Part shown: in pieces, positions 14,714-22,962 of the stretch | Layout of the letters: each line of letters opens with the position of its first letter | How positions within the stretch are numbered: the first letter of the stretch is position 1 | Origin: UBA4782 sp034430215 | GTDB taxonomy: Bacteria > Chloroflexota > Anaerolineae > Anaerolineales > Anaerolineaceae | Assembly (NCBI GenBank): GCA_034430215.1 | Contig: DAOUFE010000016.1 | Span: forward strand, 1-23,046 | Direction: 5' to 3' | DNA length: 23,046 bases | Position numbers and translations under genes: made by a program | The notes under the pieces: generated by a model | What the model was told of the DNA's origin: nothing | Database searches by the model: none | Seen by the model: the letters and a program-made list of their open reading frames with translations, nothing else

Positions 14714-15517
14714 TTATAACCCATACCCCGATTCAAGTTTTACTACCAGGTCGTCTATGAACCTTGCAGCAGGCATCCCATCAACAACATCATGGTCGAT
14801 AAGCACTGTCAAATGAAGGATCGACCTTTTCATTATCTCGCCTTTATGAACCCGTGGCTGCTCATTCAGTGAGCCAAGTGCAAGACAGAGAGTATGCATG
14901 GTAGAGGGGACGATCCAGCCATGAGTATGACCAACCATGCCCACAGTAGTGATCATGACCGTACCCATAGTAGCTTTCACTCGCTGCGGATGGTTGAGCA
15001 CAAATGTGCGAAAGAGGAATAGCCGCAACCATTGTGGCAAAGCCGTATATAATCTCATCCCTGTTGCGCTAGAATCCTTGCCAAGTACGTAACCGCTTTC
15101 ATCAACGACTGTCTGTTTCTTTACAGCCTCGATCTCGTCATGGATTTCGAATAATGTTTTTTGCTCTGCTTTGCGGATCACAAAAGGCAGTGGCACCAGA
15201 ATCCCATTCACGTCTTTTTCAATAACAATCGAAATATCGACATCATTGAACACGATCACCTTGCCGCGCCAGGGAATATTGATCCCACTCACCTGGGGAT
15301 GGATTGCCACACAATCTGCAATAACCTTGATCAACCAGGCACTGAAGGATATTTTGTTCCCTGTGCGCCGGCTTTGACGGATTGTCGTCCATGCTTCTGT
15401 AACATCCACTTCCAACAATGCTTTAACGAAATGCTTTCGATTACTAATCTTTCCTACATCAAACGTTAACTGCCGGCTAGAAGGATACTTTATTTCATAA
15501 AATGGTATTTCAGTCAT
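14714..15517 (-). CDS. stand-alone 2-oxoacid dehydrogenase E2-type acyltransferase domain protein
   Basis: The 267 residues correspond to the catalytic domain of dihydrolipoamide acyltransferases, a chloramphenicol-acetyltransferase-like fold that transfers acyl groups from a thioester. The signature DHDVVDG (241-247, His242 and Asp246) is near the C-terminus. No lipoyl domain and no E1/E3-binding domain precede it, and no dehydrogenase genes are nearby, so it is unlikely to be part of a 2-oxoacid dehydrogenase complex; an acyltransferase for a lipid or small molecule is more likely. The start at 15517 is preferred over five codons upstream because GGAG lies nine bases before it. It is immediately followed by the membrane-protein gene (TAAATG), suggesting a joint membrane-associated reaction. 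Confidence 0.85.
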   Translation of the reverse strand: MTEIPFYEIKYPSSRQLTFDVGKISNRKHFVKALLEVDVTEAWTTIRQSRRTGNKISFSAWLIKVIADCVAIHPQVSGINIPWRGKVIVFNDVDISIVIEKDVNGILVPLPFVIRKAEQKTLFEIHDEIEAVKKQTVVDESGYVLGKDSSATGMRLYTALPQWLRLFLFRTFVLNHPQRVKATMGTVMITTVGMVGHTHGWIVPSTMHTLCLALGSLNEQPRVHKGEIMKRSILHLTVLIDHDVVDGMPAARFIDDLVVKLESGYGL

Positions 15518-15740
15518 GGCAGGAATCTCCATCGAATTTTTGGATATGAGTAGAGAATATTTTTGTCTTACTATTGGGATGGTACCGATGGATTAAAGGA
15601 ACATATGCTTTTTGTAATAAGGATAATTATAGACAGATTCATGGTTTCGATAAAGAAAATAAATATATTTTTGGAAATTAGTAAAGATCAATAGATTGTG
15701 GTATGTGGTAATTCGCGCTTCGATTCTCTCTCAACGGTTT

Positions 15741-15748
15741 GGTATAAT
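15741..15748 (+). promoter_or_regulatory. extended -10 promoter
   Basis: TGG-TATAAT has its hexamer at 15743-15748 (TG begins at 15740), 24 bases before the ATG at 15772. No clear -35. Confidence 0.55.
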
Positions 15749-15771
15749 ACTTTCGCATACCTGGTAACAAA

Positions 15772-17076
15772 ATGAATAATGATGAATTGAAACAACCTCA
15801 AAACGAGGACACAACTCCTGAAAAACCCACACCTGCAACCGCGGGATCCAATCTGTGGTTGACTCGATTGATCGCATGGTCTGTTACAGCTTTGATTACC
15901 ATTGCTTTTGTAGTCTGGCTGTATTACCCTGCGATCCAGTTTTATACGGTGCCAGAATCAACTGCTACAGCGGTTCTCCCAACCGCCACCTTATGGCCTA
16001 CCCGTACTCCAACTACAGGTCCAACGGGTACCCCAGAAATTACTTTCACACCCACCAGCCAGGCGGTTTCATCAGCATATTTTGTCGAAGACCTTACCAT
16101 GATCGACCCTGTCGAACCTGGGGTTACCGGTTCAGGATATATTCTCGATGAAGATGATGCAGCAACGGCTGATCCTGACTTTAGCAATCCCGTCTGGACA
16201 TCTTCAGCAACTATTTCCACCCAACTTGGCTATGAAATTGCGGAACCTTATTTCGCCACTTTAGGGGCAGCTTCAGTTACATGGACGATGGATACGCAAC
16301 TTCCTGCAGGATTATATGAAATATTTGTGATGGATACCGTATTCTCATCAGCAGGAACATTGAATTTTCGTGTGCTGAACGATGGTGCAGATATCTATCC
16401 TTACCTGGGTACCCAGCAGGTTGTTTTTCAATCGATGAGGGGTACACCAGCACAACAGAATGATGTCTGGCATTCGATCGGGATGTATAACCTGGATCAT
16501 GCAGGTATACTTTCTGTCACCAGCAGCTGGGATACGCGTGATGAGAATTCCATTGTTGCGGTAGACCGAGTAATGATCGTTCCTCGACCTTCAGCAACCT
16601 ATAATCTGATGTCAAAATTACCTCTTGGGAAACAGATCACCGTTTTAGATAACGGAAATGCCACCATCGAGAACGCCGACACTACTGCCCTCAAGGAAGA
16701 TGGAATGGTATGGAATGGCGATGCAGAAGTGATCATCAACCCAGAAGACACCTTGCGTGTTACCTGGACCATGCAAGATGCCATACCGATCGGAAAGTAT
16801 GCTGTGTGGGTATGGATACCTGAATTGAATGGAACCGCACAGGCAAAATATCGTATGATGGTGAACGGAGATATGATTGATCCTGTTTCAGGCACTGATC
16901 CTGGTCCCGTAGTGCATGGGGGAAGAACAGAAGGTCAATGGGTACCTGTTGGTGAATGGGAAGTTGGATTGTTCTACAGTCCATCAGCGCATCTTAGCCT
17001 GGTAATGGAAGCTGTGACAGGTGCAACCACGGGCGAGCTGGCAGTAGATGCGGTAGCGTTTATTTTGGAACAGTAA
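15772..17076 (+). CDS. membrane-anchored extracellular protein with two golvesin-like beta domains
   Basis: This 434-residue protein has a short acidic cytosolic tail, one transmembrane helix at about 28-52 and a Thr/Pro-rich linker (about 62-95), so most of it should be outside the cell. The rest forms two similar beta-rich units (about 105-272 and 275-434), each with a TW-TM strand followed by PxGxYxxxV and ending in VAVDRVMIVP or LAVDAVAFIL. This is the pattern of golvesin / xanthan-lyase C-terminal-like binding modules, which may bind carbohydrate; the assignment is by resemblance only. No enzyme domain is present. Its stop is nine bases from that of the convergent gene at 17086. Confidence 0.8.
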   Translation: MNNDELKQPQNEDTTPEKPTPATAGSNLWLTRLIAWSVTALITIAFVVWLYYPAIQFYTVPESTATAVLPTATLWPTRTPTTGPTGTPEITFTPTSQAVSSAYFVEDLTMIDPVEPGVTGSGYILDEDDAATADPDFSNPVWTSSATISTQLGYEIAEPYFATLGAASVTWTMDTQLPAGLYEIFVMDTVFSSAGTLNFRVLNDGADIYPYLGTQQVVFQSMRGTPAQQNDVWHSIGMYNLDHAGILSVTSSWDTRDENSIVAVDRVMIVPRPSATYNLMSKLPLGKQITVLDNGNATIENADTTALKEDGMVWNGDAEVIINPEDTLRVTWTMQDAIPIGKYAVWVWIPELNGTAQAKYRMMVNGDMIDPVSGTDPGPVVHGGRTEGQWVPVGEWEVGLFYSPSAHLSLVMEAVTGATTGELAVDAVAFILEQ

Positions 17077-17085
17077 AAAAGGAAA

Positions 17086-17595
17086 TTAAACCCCGTATTC
17101 CTCGGGAACCCAACGATCAGTCAGATCATAACAATAAACAAATTTATTGTCTTCCGTTCTTTCAATACCACAACAGGCGATCATCATTTTACTACGCAGC
17201 CCAACCAAAGCGCTTTCAAAGCGGGGTGCTGGCATACCGCTCATCTGCAGGATTTTTCGTGTTGAACCGCCACCCATTTTACGAATCACTTCCAGAAGCC
17301 CATCTTCGTCGACATTGATCGTACTTTGTACACGGGCAGGGTAGACTTTCAAGAACCGGTACCACGAAGTTACAGTTAGTTTTCGGGCAATTGCCAGACT
17401 CACAAAGAAACGTTTCTCAAGATGAAGCTGGTCGCTCCACGCCCAGGCACGTTTTTTACGTTCTTCTTCATTATCTCCACCCAATTGACTAAAAATATCT
17501 GGATAACCAGGAAGCGGATAGACGGTACATTCTCCAACGCGGTTGACGAAACTTACCAGTTCTTCTTTTGTGTTAATGCTGGTACTGGCATTCAT
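17086..17595 (-). CDS. small hypothetical protein, possibly AlkZ/YcaQ-related
   Basis: The 169-residue protein begins with a FVNRVGECTVYPLPG segment, followed by WAWSDQLHLEKRFFVSLAI and a Lys/Arg-rich C-terminal half that could form a winged helix (residues about 95-140, GSTRKILQMSG). These features resemble short relatives of the AlkZ/YcaQ DNA glycosylase family, but the catalytic motif is not evident and I rate this as tentative. No Shine-Dalgarno sequence is properly spaced (a GGGAG lies 15 bases upstream) and an in-frame stop lies five codons before the ATG, so the start is fixed. Cytosolic. The plus-strand neighbour converges with a nine-base gap. Confidence 0.65.
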   Translation of the reverse strand: MNASTSINTKEELVSFVNRVGECTVYPLPGYPDIFSQLGGDNEEERKKRAWAWSDQLHLEKRFFVSLAIARKLTVTSWYRFLKVYPARVQSTINVDEDGLLEVIRKMGGGSTRKILQMSGMPAPRFESALVGLRSKMMIACCGIERTEDNKFVYCYDLTDRWVPEEYGV

Positions 17596-17702
17596 ATTAG
17601 TAAATAATTACTCCCAAAAATGCAAAAAATGGTAAAAATATTCTATTCCCTTTTTTGATTTGTTGCCAGTGAAAGGGTAGAAATAATATCACGATTCAGG
17701 TA

Positions 17703-18779
17703 TCAGGTTGTCAGTGAATATGCATGATATGTATTCATGCAAGGATTCCCCCATGAAGCGAGCATCTGCCGGTCTGTAAGATCGATTAACAAGGCGGTAA
17801 TGGTGTTTTCACGGTCCATCGCGTTGCCATCAACCGCGTGATTACAAATCGAGTTCGGGAAATTAATATGATCCATCTGGATCGCCTGCAATGTTTTAAT
17901 GGTATGTTTCGGAGTTTGCCGTATCAATCTTTCGGCACGATTATATCGCACCCGGGTACTGATCAATTCATCAGAATCCCGTTCTACTTCGAGCATTTTA
18001 GGATCTATGTAGTGATTGGTGTGGACAAGATACCCATCTTTTCCATAAAAAACAGCAAAACGATGCGCTGATACTTCGACACTGTATATTTCACCGCTTT
18101 CATGAGCCAGCAAGTGATTGTATCCTGCCGCACGATGCGGAACAAGCGTACATTGTATGGCTTCAGAAAGCGATCTGGCTGCTAATACTGCGCGTGAAAC
18201 GATCAAACGTGGAATACCAATGCGCGTGTCAGTTGGATAAACTGAATCACAGCATTGGGCTATCCCTTCAGAGTTAAACCCAACGTTGGGTAAAAGCCCA
18301 CCATAACTCATTGCCAGGAATGACGGTTCATCATCTGGATGAGCCAGTACCACATAAACATCATCTTCATCTTCTGGTAGCCAATCCTCATTATGCGATA
18401 TCAAGACATGATCATTGGCGGTACGTTCTTGATTCACTGCCATGCTGGTGCATTTGGTCAAATGAAGAGCATCTTGTGATACCGCTTCTATTGCATTAAG
18501 AACGCAAATATCATCATAATCAACGTTTGCACCTCGTGCGATGCCTTTCAATTCATCAACATATTGTGGATATCTTTCTTCAGCAAAAGGCATATACTTA
18601 CGAGCCTGGATCTGTGCACCTTCCCATGTGAGGTGAAGGAAATCGTATGCTTCTTGCAGAAGCTGTCGAGTATTCGCGATCCCTATTCTGGTTTGTTCGC
18701 GGCAGGCTTCACCCAGTTGCTCGCCCATTTCTTCATGATTGCCATGTATTTCGTACATTGGTAGTTTTCGATTGGACAT
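17703..18779 (-). CDS. C45 family acyltransferase/hydrolase (isopenicillin N acyltransferase-like)
   Basis: C45 proteins are N-terminal-nucleophile enzymes that self-cleave before a Cys and then transfer or hydrolyse acyl groups on amides. Here the 358-residue chain has Cys110 in LTKCTSMAV followed by HNEDW (129-133), the family arrangement, and the remaining NAD..MDRENTI and Asn-rich C-terminal elements fit. No signal peptide. The ORF is open 16 codons further upstream, but AGGAGG four bases before the Met at 18779 sets the start (the adjacent Met at 18782 is too close). It is the third gene of a same-strand run with a creatininase and an S9 peptidase, and also has its own promoter (18908-18936). 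Substrate unknown. Confidence 0.9.
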   Translation of the reverse strand: MSNRKLPMYEIHGNHEEMGEQLGEACREQTRIGIANTRQLLQEAYDFLHLTWEGAQIQARKYMPFAEERYPQYVDELKGIARGANVDYDDICVLNAIEAVSQDALHLTKCTSMAVNQERTANDHVLISHNEDWLPEDEDDVYVVLAHPDDEPSFLAMSYGGLLPNVGFNSEGIAQCCDSVYPTDTRIGIPRLIVSRAVLAARSLSEAIQCTLVPHRAAGYNHLLAHESGEIYSVEVSAHRFAVFYGKDGYLVHTNHYIDPKMLEVERDSDELISTRVRYNRAERLIRQTPKHTIKTLQAIQMDHINFPNSICNHAVDGNAMDRENTITALLIDLTDRQMLASWGNPCMNTYHAYSLTT

Positions 18780-18907
18780 CATGCCTCCTTGCAGGTTCTT
18801 AACGCCCTGCTGGTTAAACAGTTCCATTCATTACATTGAAAAGGTAACTGCCAGACACCTTCCAACGCATCCCGGGGTTATGGGTTCGAAAAACCACTAT
18901 TTGTGTA

Positions 18908-18936
18908 ATTATATGTTTGAATCGCCGGAACGACAA
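18908..18936 (-). promoter_or_regulatory. sigma70-type promoter of C45 gene
   Basis: TTGTCG (18936-18931), a 17-base spacer and consensus TATAAT (18913-18908) on the minus strand. The expected start near 18901 leaves a leader of about 120 bases before the ATG at 18779. Confidence 0.65.
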
Positions 18937-18956
18937 ATCTGACGATCTGGCATTCT

Positions 18957-20117
18957 TTAGTTAGTGTTCGCTGAGTGCTTCTTTTCCAATCTACGCTGGT
19001 ATTGTTCATTAATTTCCAAAACATGCGCCATTTTTTCTTTTACCGCGACTTCAAACCAGATTCTTCCTTTTGTGGCAGTTGCTTTGCTGCCTGCACCGTA
19101 AGCACCAGTACGCGTATCATCTGTCCAGGGTGGATTGGCAATCAGGGCACCCCCTTCGATCCAATCCATATAATAGGAGGGTGTGGTGATGAAATCAGTT
19201 TCATCCACCACACGATCCATATGCACCAGATTGGGCTTGAGGTAAAGCATTAAAGAGGTTTCCAACTCACAGGCGTGTCCCATCCCGCCTATGGCAGATT
19301 CACGGTTTTCTTCCAGTGATTTGACCCCTTCTGGTCCTGAAAGATAAAGCCAGGCGGTAGCAATAAAGGCATCAGGATATTTTTCCCCTGCAGACTTGAC
19401 CACATTGGTCAGGTAAGACACATTACCACCATGTCCACTGATGAAATATATCTTTTTATAGCCCCAATTAACCAGACTATCAGCAAGACTCAAACAAAAA
19501 TCTTCAAAAGTTCGACCATTACAAGATAAAGTCCCTGGAAAATTCCGTCGATGAGTGCTGACCCCATATGGCATAACAGGCAGGGTCAAACAGGTATCGG
19601 GCATTCGTTTAGCTGTTTCGTTGCAGATTGCTTCTACAATTTCGGTATCAGTGGAAAGTGGAGCATGAAGACCGTGCTGCTCTACCTGTCCTATCGGGAT
19701 TAATACAACCCTTTCCCGACTGCCCTCAATGAAAATTTGGTTCCATCCTGTATCATTGAGGATTTTTCCCTCCTCTCGTGCCTGATTGACCAGAAGAGAA
19801 TGAATATTCAGGTAATGCAGATTGGGGTGAAGCCCATCCATCTTCGAATCTGACACGAAAAGGACTTTTTCAAATCCTTGTTCGACCATACATGTTGTGA
19901 GTTGGTTTAAAATGGCAACCATACTTTCTTCATCGTTGACCAATCCATCCCAGCCCCATCCATACGGAATAGGGGGCAAGATGATCGCACCTTGTGGAAA
20001 ATATTTTCTCCACAGAATACTTTTATGGGCAAAAGAAGTAAGAATGATTGGCAATGTACGATCCAGTTTTTCCACTTCTGGCCAGGTTAGCTCTTCATAA
20101 AAAATGATCCTTGCCAT
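18957..20117 (-). CDS. creatininase-family amidohydrolase with degenerate N-terminal domain
   Basis: Creatininase-family enzymes hydrolyse small amides with a dinuclear metal centre. In this 386-residue protein the catalytic unit starts at about residue 125: PIGQVEQHGLH with Glu147 and His149, STDTE with Asp157, THRRNFPGT, SGHGGN with His229 and GHACELETS with Glu284, matching the known metal ligands. Residues 1-120 resemble a second copy (EELTWPEVEKL, LPPIPYG, EQGFEKVLFVSD) but lack every ligand. The start at 20117 is chosen because AAAGGA lies seven bases upstream, overlapping the stop codon of the S9 gene 11 bases away, so the two are coupled in an operon. The family also includes peptidases of RiPP pathways (MftE), but no precursor is seen here. 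Confidence 0.92.
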   Translation of the reverse strand: MARIIFYEELTWPEVEKLDRTLPIILTSFAHKSILWRKYFPQGAIILPPIPYGWGWDGLVNDEESMVAILNQLTTCMVEQGFEKVLFVSDSKMDGLHPNLHYLNIHSLLVNQAREEGKILNDTGWNQIFIEGSRERVVLIPIGQVEQHGLHAPLSTDTEIVEAICNETAKRMPDTCLTLPVMPYGVSTHRRNFPGTLSCNGRTFEDFCLSLADSLVNWGYKKIYFISGHGGNVSYLTNVVKSAGEKYPDAFIATAWLYLSGPEGVKSLEENRESAIGGMGHACELETSLMLYLKPNLVHMDRVVDETDFITTPSYYMDWIEGGALIANPPWTDDTRTGAYGAGSKATATKGRIWFEVAVKEKMAHVLEINEQYQRRLEKKHSANTN

Positions 20118-20128
20118 TCTGCAATCCT

Positions 20129-22009
20129 TTATACTTCTGGCATGAGATACCAATCAAGAAAGCGTTCCATTCTTGCATAAGCATCCAGGATATTCACCCG
20201 TTTTAAGAACCCATGCGATTCGCCTGCATATAATTTATATTCGAAGGTCTTGTTGGCATTTCTCAATGCTTCAACCCATTGTTCAGATGAAAGTGGGTGA
20301 ACGACATCGTCTTCCAACCCATGTAATATCAAAACCGGCTTTCGTATGTTTTGGACATTGGCAATGGTCGAGCTGTCATAATATACACTCCAGTTGTTGG
20401 CTGGTGTACCTATCTGCATCTCAGTGTACAACCGGGTATTTCGTTCTGTGAGCGCCCAGGAGTTGATTGGGTCTGCATCGCCATATAAGGATATGCCACA
20501 GGAAAACAAATAATCAGGGTCGCGTGAAAGAGCACATGCTACCATATATCCGCCGTAACTGGCTCCCATGATGGCTAATCTGCCTGCGTCGATCCAATCG
20601 AGCCCAGAAAGGTAACGAGCTGCATACAGGCAGTCTTGGGCGTCTCCACCTCCCCAATCATTGTCATTGAGATGGGCATATTCATACCCGTAGCCAGTGC
20701 TGCCGCGGTAATTGATTGCCAGGAAAGTGTATCCTTTCGCCACCAGATATTGGATGAAAGGATCCCAATCCATCTGGAATTGCTCTCGAGGACCACCATG
20801 TGGATACACTATGGCTGCCCGATTGGGCTTCAATGGCTTATATAGGGTAGCAGGAATTTCCACTCCACCAAAACTACGATAGCTCACCTGCTGGGGCATT
20901 ACCATCTGCAGGCTTGCCATGGTAGGAAGGTTGGAGAAGGTAAGCTGAATGATCTCTTCATCAGGTACACGCTCTGGAGCTTCGGTATTTACAGGTATAC
21001 GATAGAGATCGGGGGGTAATCGCGGATTGGAGTATTCCACTGTAAGAAAGGTCGAATCGGGAGACCAATCGGGGCGCATAAATACTCCCTGGCTGGTACG
21101 CAGGTCAACGAGCTTTCCATTTTTGGCATTGACCAGGCAGAGATCCAGTGAGCCATTGCGGTTGATGGTAGCTGCCAGCCATTTTCCATCGGGTGACCAT
21201 TCTATATCCGCAAGGTCATGAGCGCAGTGGGTGAGCTGTATGGGCTTGATTTCTTCAGGATTTAACAGCCAGACCTCCCACCATCCCGATTTTTGGCATA
21301 AATAAGCAATAGTTTTTCCATCAGGTGACCAGCGAGGTTGTGCGCAAAGAATGTGTTCATAGCTCACCAGAGTATGTAATTCGGGTTTGCCAATTTCCAC
21401 CAGGATGATCTCCTGACGGTTCAAGTCTTCCATGGGGTGATGAAGGAAAATGATATGTTTCCCATCTGGAGAGGGCTGCGGATCGGAATCCTCCCCCAGG
21501 GTACGGCTGATAAGAGATGGCCAACTGCCGTACCGGTCGGTTAACAACAGGTGAGTTTCTTCATTGCGTTCGATCGCAATAATGATACCTGTTGAATCCG
21601 GCATCCAGACCGGGCTGAACGCATTATCGGTAAAACCAGAAATTTTCCGGGGGGAGCCTTCATTGACGGACGCAACATAGACATCATCCCCTACAGTAAA
21701 AGCCAACCACTGGCTGTCGGGTGACCAGGCGGGGATTTCTTCCCACCAGTATTGAAAGGCCGGGCGATCAGCCGTGATACGGCGAGGCCACCCACCGCTG
21801 GCTGGCATGATGTAAACATCCGATAATTCTTCACGATCCCAAATGAACGCAATATGCCTGCCATCAGGAGAGAGGTTGTGATTATGGACACGATTGACAG
21901 CAGTCACAAGAGGGAGGCTCCAACCTTCAGGGGGTTTGATATCCGGGCGCGATATGGCAGGCCACCCATTGCGTTCATATTTCGGGCTCAAATTGATCTC
22001 TTCTGGCAT
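20129..22009 (-). CDS. S9 family peptidase (prolyl oligopeptidase / acylaminoacyl-peptidase type)
   Basis: This 626-residue serine peptidase removes short or modified peptides in the cytosol; no signal peptide is present. The N-terminal half is a beta-propeller with about seven SPDG/WSPDS-type repeats, which in this family gates access. The alpha/beta-hydrolase domain carries GGPREQ, the oxyanion region NYRGSTGYG, nucleophile Ser484 in GASYGGY, Asp567 in GLEDDVVHP and His599 in GESHGF, so the triad is complete. The start at 22009, eight codons inside the longest frame, is chosen because AGGAGG lies six bases upstream. TATAAT at 22056-22051 is its likely -10. It leads a same-strand set with the creatininase and C45 genes. 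Confidence 0.95.
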   Translation of the reverse strand: MPEEINLSPKYERNGWPAISRPDIKPPEGWSLPLVTAVNRVHNHNLSPDGRHIAFIWDREELSDVYIMPASGGWPRRITADRPAFQYWWEEIPAWSPDSQWLAFTVGDDVYVASVNEGSPRKISGFTDNAFSPVWMPDSTGIIIAIERNEETHLLLTDRYGSWPSLISRTLGEDSDPQPSPDGKHIIFLHHPMEDLNRQEIILVEIGKPELHTLVSYEHILCAQPRWSPDGKTIAYLCQKSGWWEVWLLNPEEIKPIQLTHCAHDLADIEWSPDGKWLAATINRNGSLDLCLVNAKNGKLVDLRTSQGVFMRPDWSPDSTFLTVEYSNPRLPPDLYRIPVNTEAPERVPDEEIIQLTFSNLPTMASLQMVMPQQVSYRSFGGVEIPATLYKPLKPNRAAIVYPHGGPREQFQMDWDPFIQYLVAKGYTFLAINYRGSTGYGYEYAHLNDNDWGGGDAQDCLYAARYLSGLDWIDAGRLAIMGASYGGYMVACALSRDPDYLFSCGISLYGDADPINSWALTERNTRLYTEMQIGTPANNWSVYYDSSTIANVQNIRKPVLILHGLEDDVVHPLSSEQWVEALRNANKTFEYKLYAGESHGFLKRVNILDAYARMERFLDWYLMPEV

Positions 22010-22050
22010 ACATCCCCTCCTTTTCCCATTCACGCTTGCTCTTTAGGTTA

Positions 22051-22056
22051 ATTATA
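22051..22056 (-). promoter_or_regulatory. -10 element of S9 peptidase operon
   Basis: Consensus TATAAT on the minus strand, 41 bases before the ATG at 22009. ATGACA stands 15 bases upstream, a short spacer, so the -35 is uncertain. Confidence 0.45.
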
Positions 22057-22119
22057 CGACTGGCAGGAAGTTGTCATTCAGCAAATAATTTGATCATTAA
22101 ATAATGAAAAAGAATTCGC

Positions 22120-22148
22120 TTGACGATATTTTAAGCTTATCTTAAAAT
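22120..22148 (+). promoter_or_regulatory. sigma70-type promoter with operator-like inverted repeat
   Basis: TTGACG (22120-22125), a 17-base spacer and TAAAAT (22143-22148). The spacer and -10 contain a perfect inverted repeat, TTTTAAG and CTTAAAA around CTTAT (22129-22147), well placed for a repressor. Confidence 0.65.
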
Positions 22149-22174
22149 TGTATTATCATAGCAGTTTTATTACG

Positions 22175-22232
22175 CAGGAAAATCTCTTTTTCATGAGATA
22201 GCTCCTGGGAAGTAGGGGGTAAGAACATCCCC
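22175..22232 (+). promoter_or_regulatory. structured 5' leader, no known riboswitch recognised
   Basis: Two hairpins can form in the roughly 120-base leader: a nested one (CAGGA/TCCTG enclosing ATCTC/GAGAT, 22175-22207) and a G-rich one (GGGG/CCCC, 22216-22232). The ribosome site GGAGGG before the ATG at 22279 is outside both. Confidence 0.35.
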
Positions 22233-22278
22233 ATCAAAACGATTCACCGATTCTATATTCTGTTTTATTGGAGGGATT

Positions 22279-22962
22279 ATGATAAAGCATTTGTCTTTGC
22301 ACAGAATGCTGCCTCTGGCTGTTCTCCTTGCCATGCTTCTGGCAGCCATAAACCCCGCATTGGTTTTTGCGGAAGGGGAAACCCCCGAAACACTTCCTGA
22401 AGAAACCCCACCAACTGAAACTGTATCGATGGAAATTGATCTTCAAGGCGCTGTGGAACAATTGGCGGATGGACAGGCTGCAATTGTTGACCCAAATGGA
22501 TCTACTATTCCCCTGGCTTCGCAAACCGCCCTGGATGTATTGAAGGATCCTGATCCCTGGTTCTACTGCAGTGTTGGCTGCACCGGTGGCAGATCACCAT
22601 TTTACGCTACTATCAACGAAGCCCTGGCGGAATGGGTTGCACGGAAGGGTACCGGAATGATCTACCTGGAAGGTGGATTCAACCAGACTGAAGACGTGAT
22701 CATCAATGGAACCATACCCGGGTTCAGTACTTTAAAAGGGATTGTTTGGGATACCACCATAGGAGGCACTAAGCCTGTTCTGACAGGATATCTCGAGGTT
22801 GATTATCTTCCCTACGGATTCAAAATAGATGGATTGACCATTATATCCAATGACTCTGATGGGCTTTATTTATATGGCAATGCGGGAGCCATTGTATTAA
22901 AGAATACAAATGTTGTCAACTTAACGGCTGAAGGAATCTTTATTGCCAATCTAGCTACCTGA
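22279..22962 (+). CDS. secreted beta-helix-like protein, apparently short
   Basis: The 227-residue protein has a clear signal peptide (Lys/His-rich start, hydrophobic core, AlaX-Ala-type end near residue 31, ALVFA-EGE) and a Pro/Glu/Thr-rich segment. From about residue 90 it reads like the first turns of a right-handed beta-helix (FYATINEALAEW, then GMIYLEGG, FKIDGLTII, AIVLKNTNVVNL), as in pectate-lyase-like surface proteins. It stops with TGA after about three rungs, whereas such proteins normally continue for hundreds of residues, so it may be a truncated gene or the start of a broken one. GGAGGG precedes the ATG. The last 84 bases of the window hold no clear gene. Confidence 0.75.
   Translation: MIKHLSLHRMLPLAVLLAMLLAAINPALVFAEGETPETLPEETPPTETVSMEIDLQGAVEQLADGQAAIVDPNGSTIPLASQTALDVLKDPDPWFYCSVGCTGGRSPFYATINEALAEWVARKGTGMIYLEGGFNQTEDVIINGTIPGFSTLKGIVWDTTIGGTKPVLTGYLEVDYLPYGFKIDGLTIISNDSDGLYLYGNAGAIVLKNTNVVNLTAEGIFIANLAT

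Noticed and set aside
18879..18898. tRNA T-arm-like GGTTCGAA with flanking ACC
   Set aside because: The stem does not pair in the correct register around TTCGA, and no acceptor, D or anticodon arm can be drawn; it lies in the leader of the C45 gene.
22136..22278. Cyclic-di-GMP or other known riboswitch in the leader of the 22279 gene
   Set aside because: The conserved cores of the classes I know are absent; only generic hairpins are visible.
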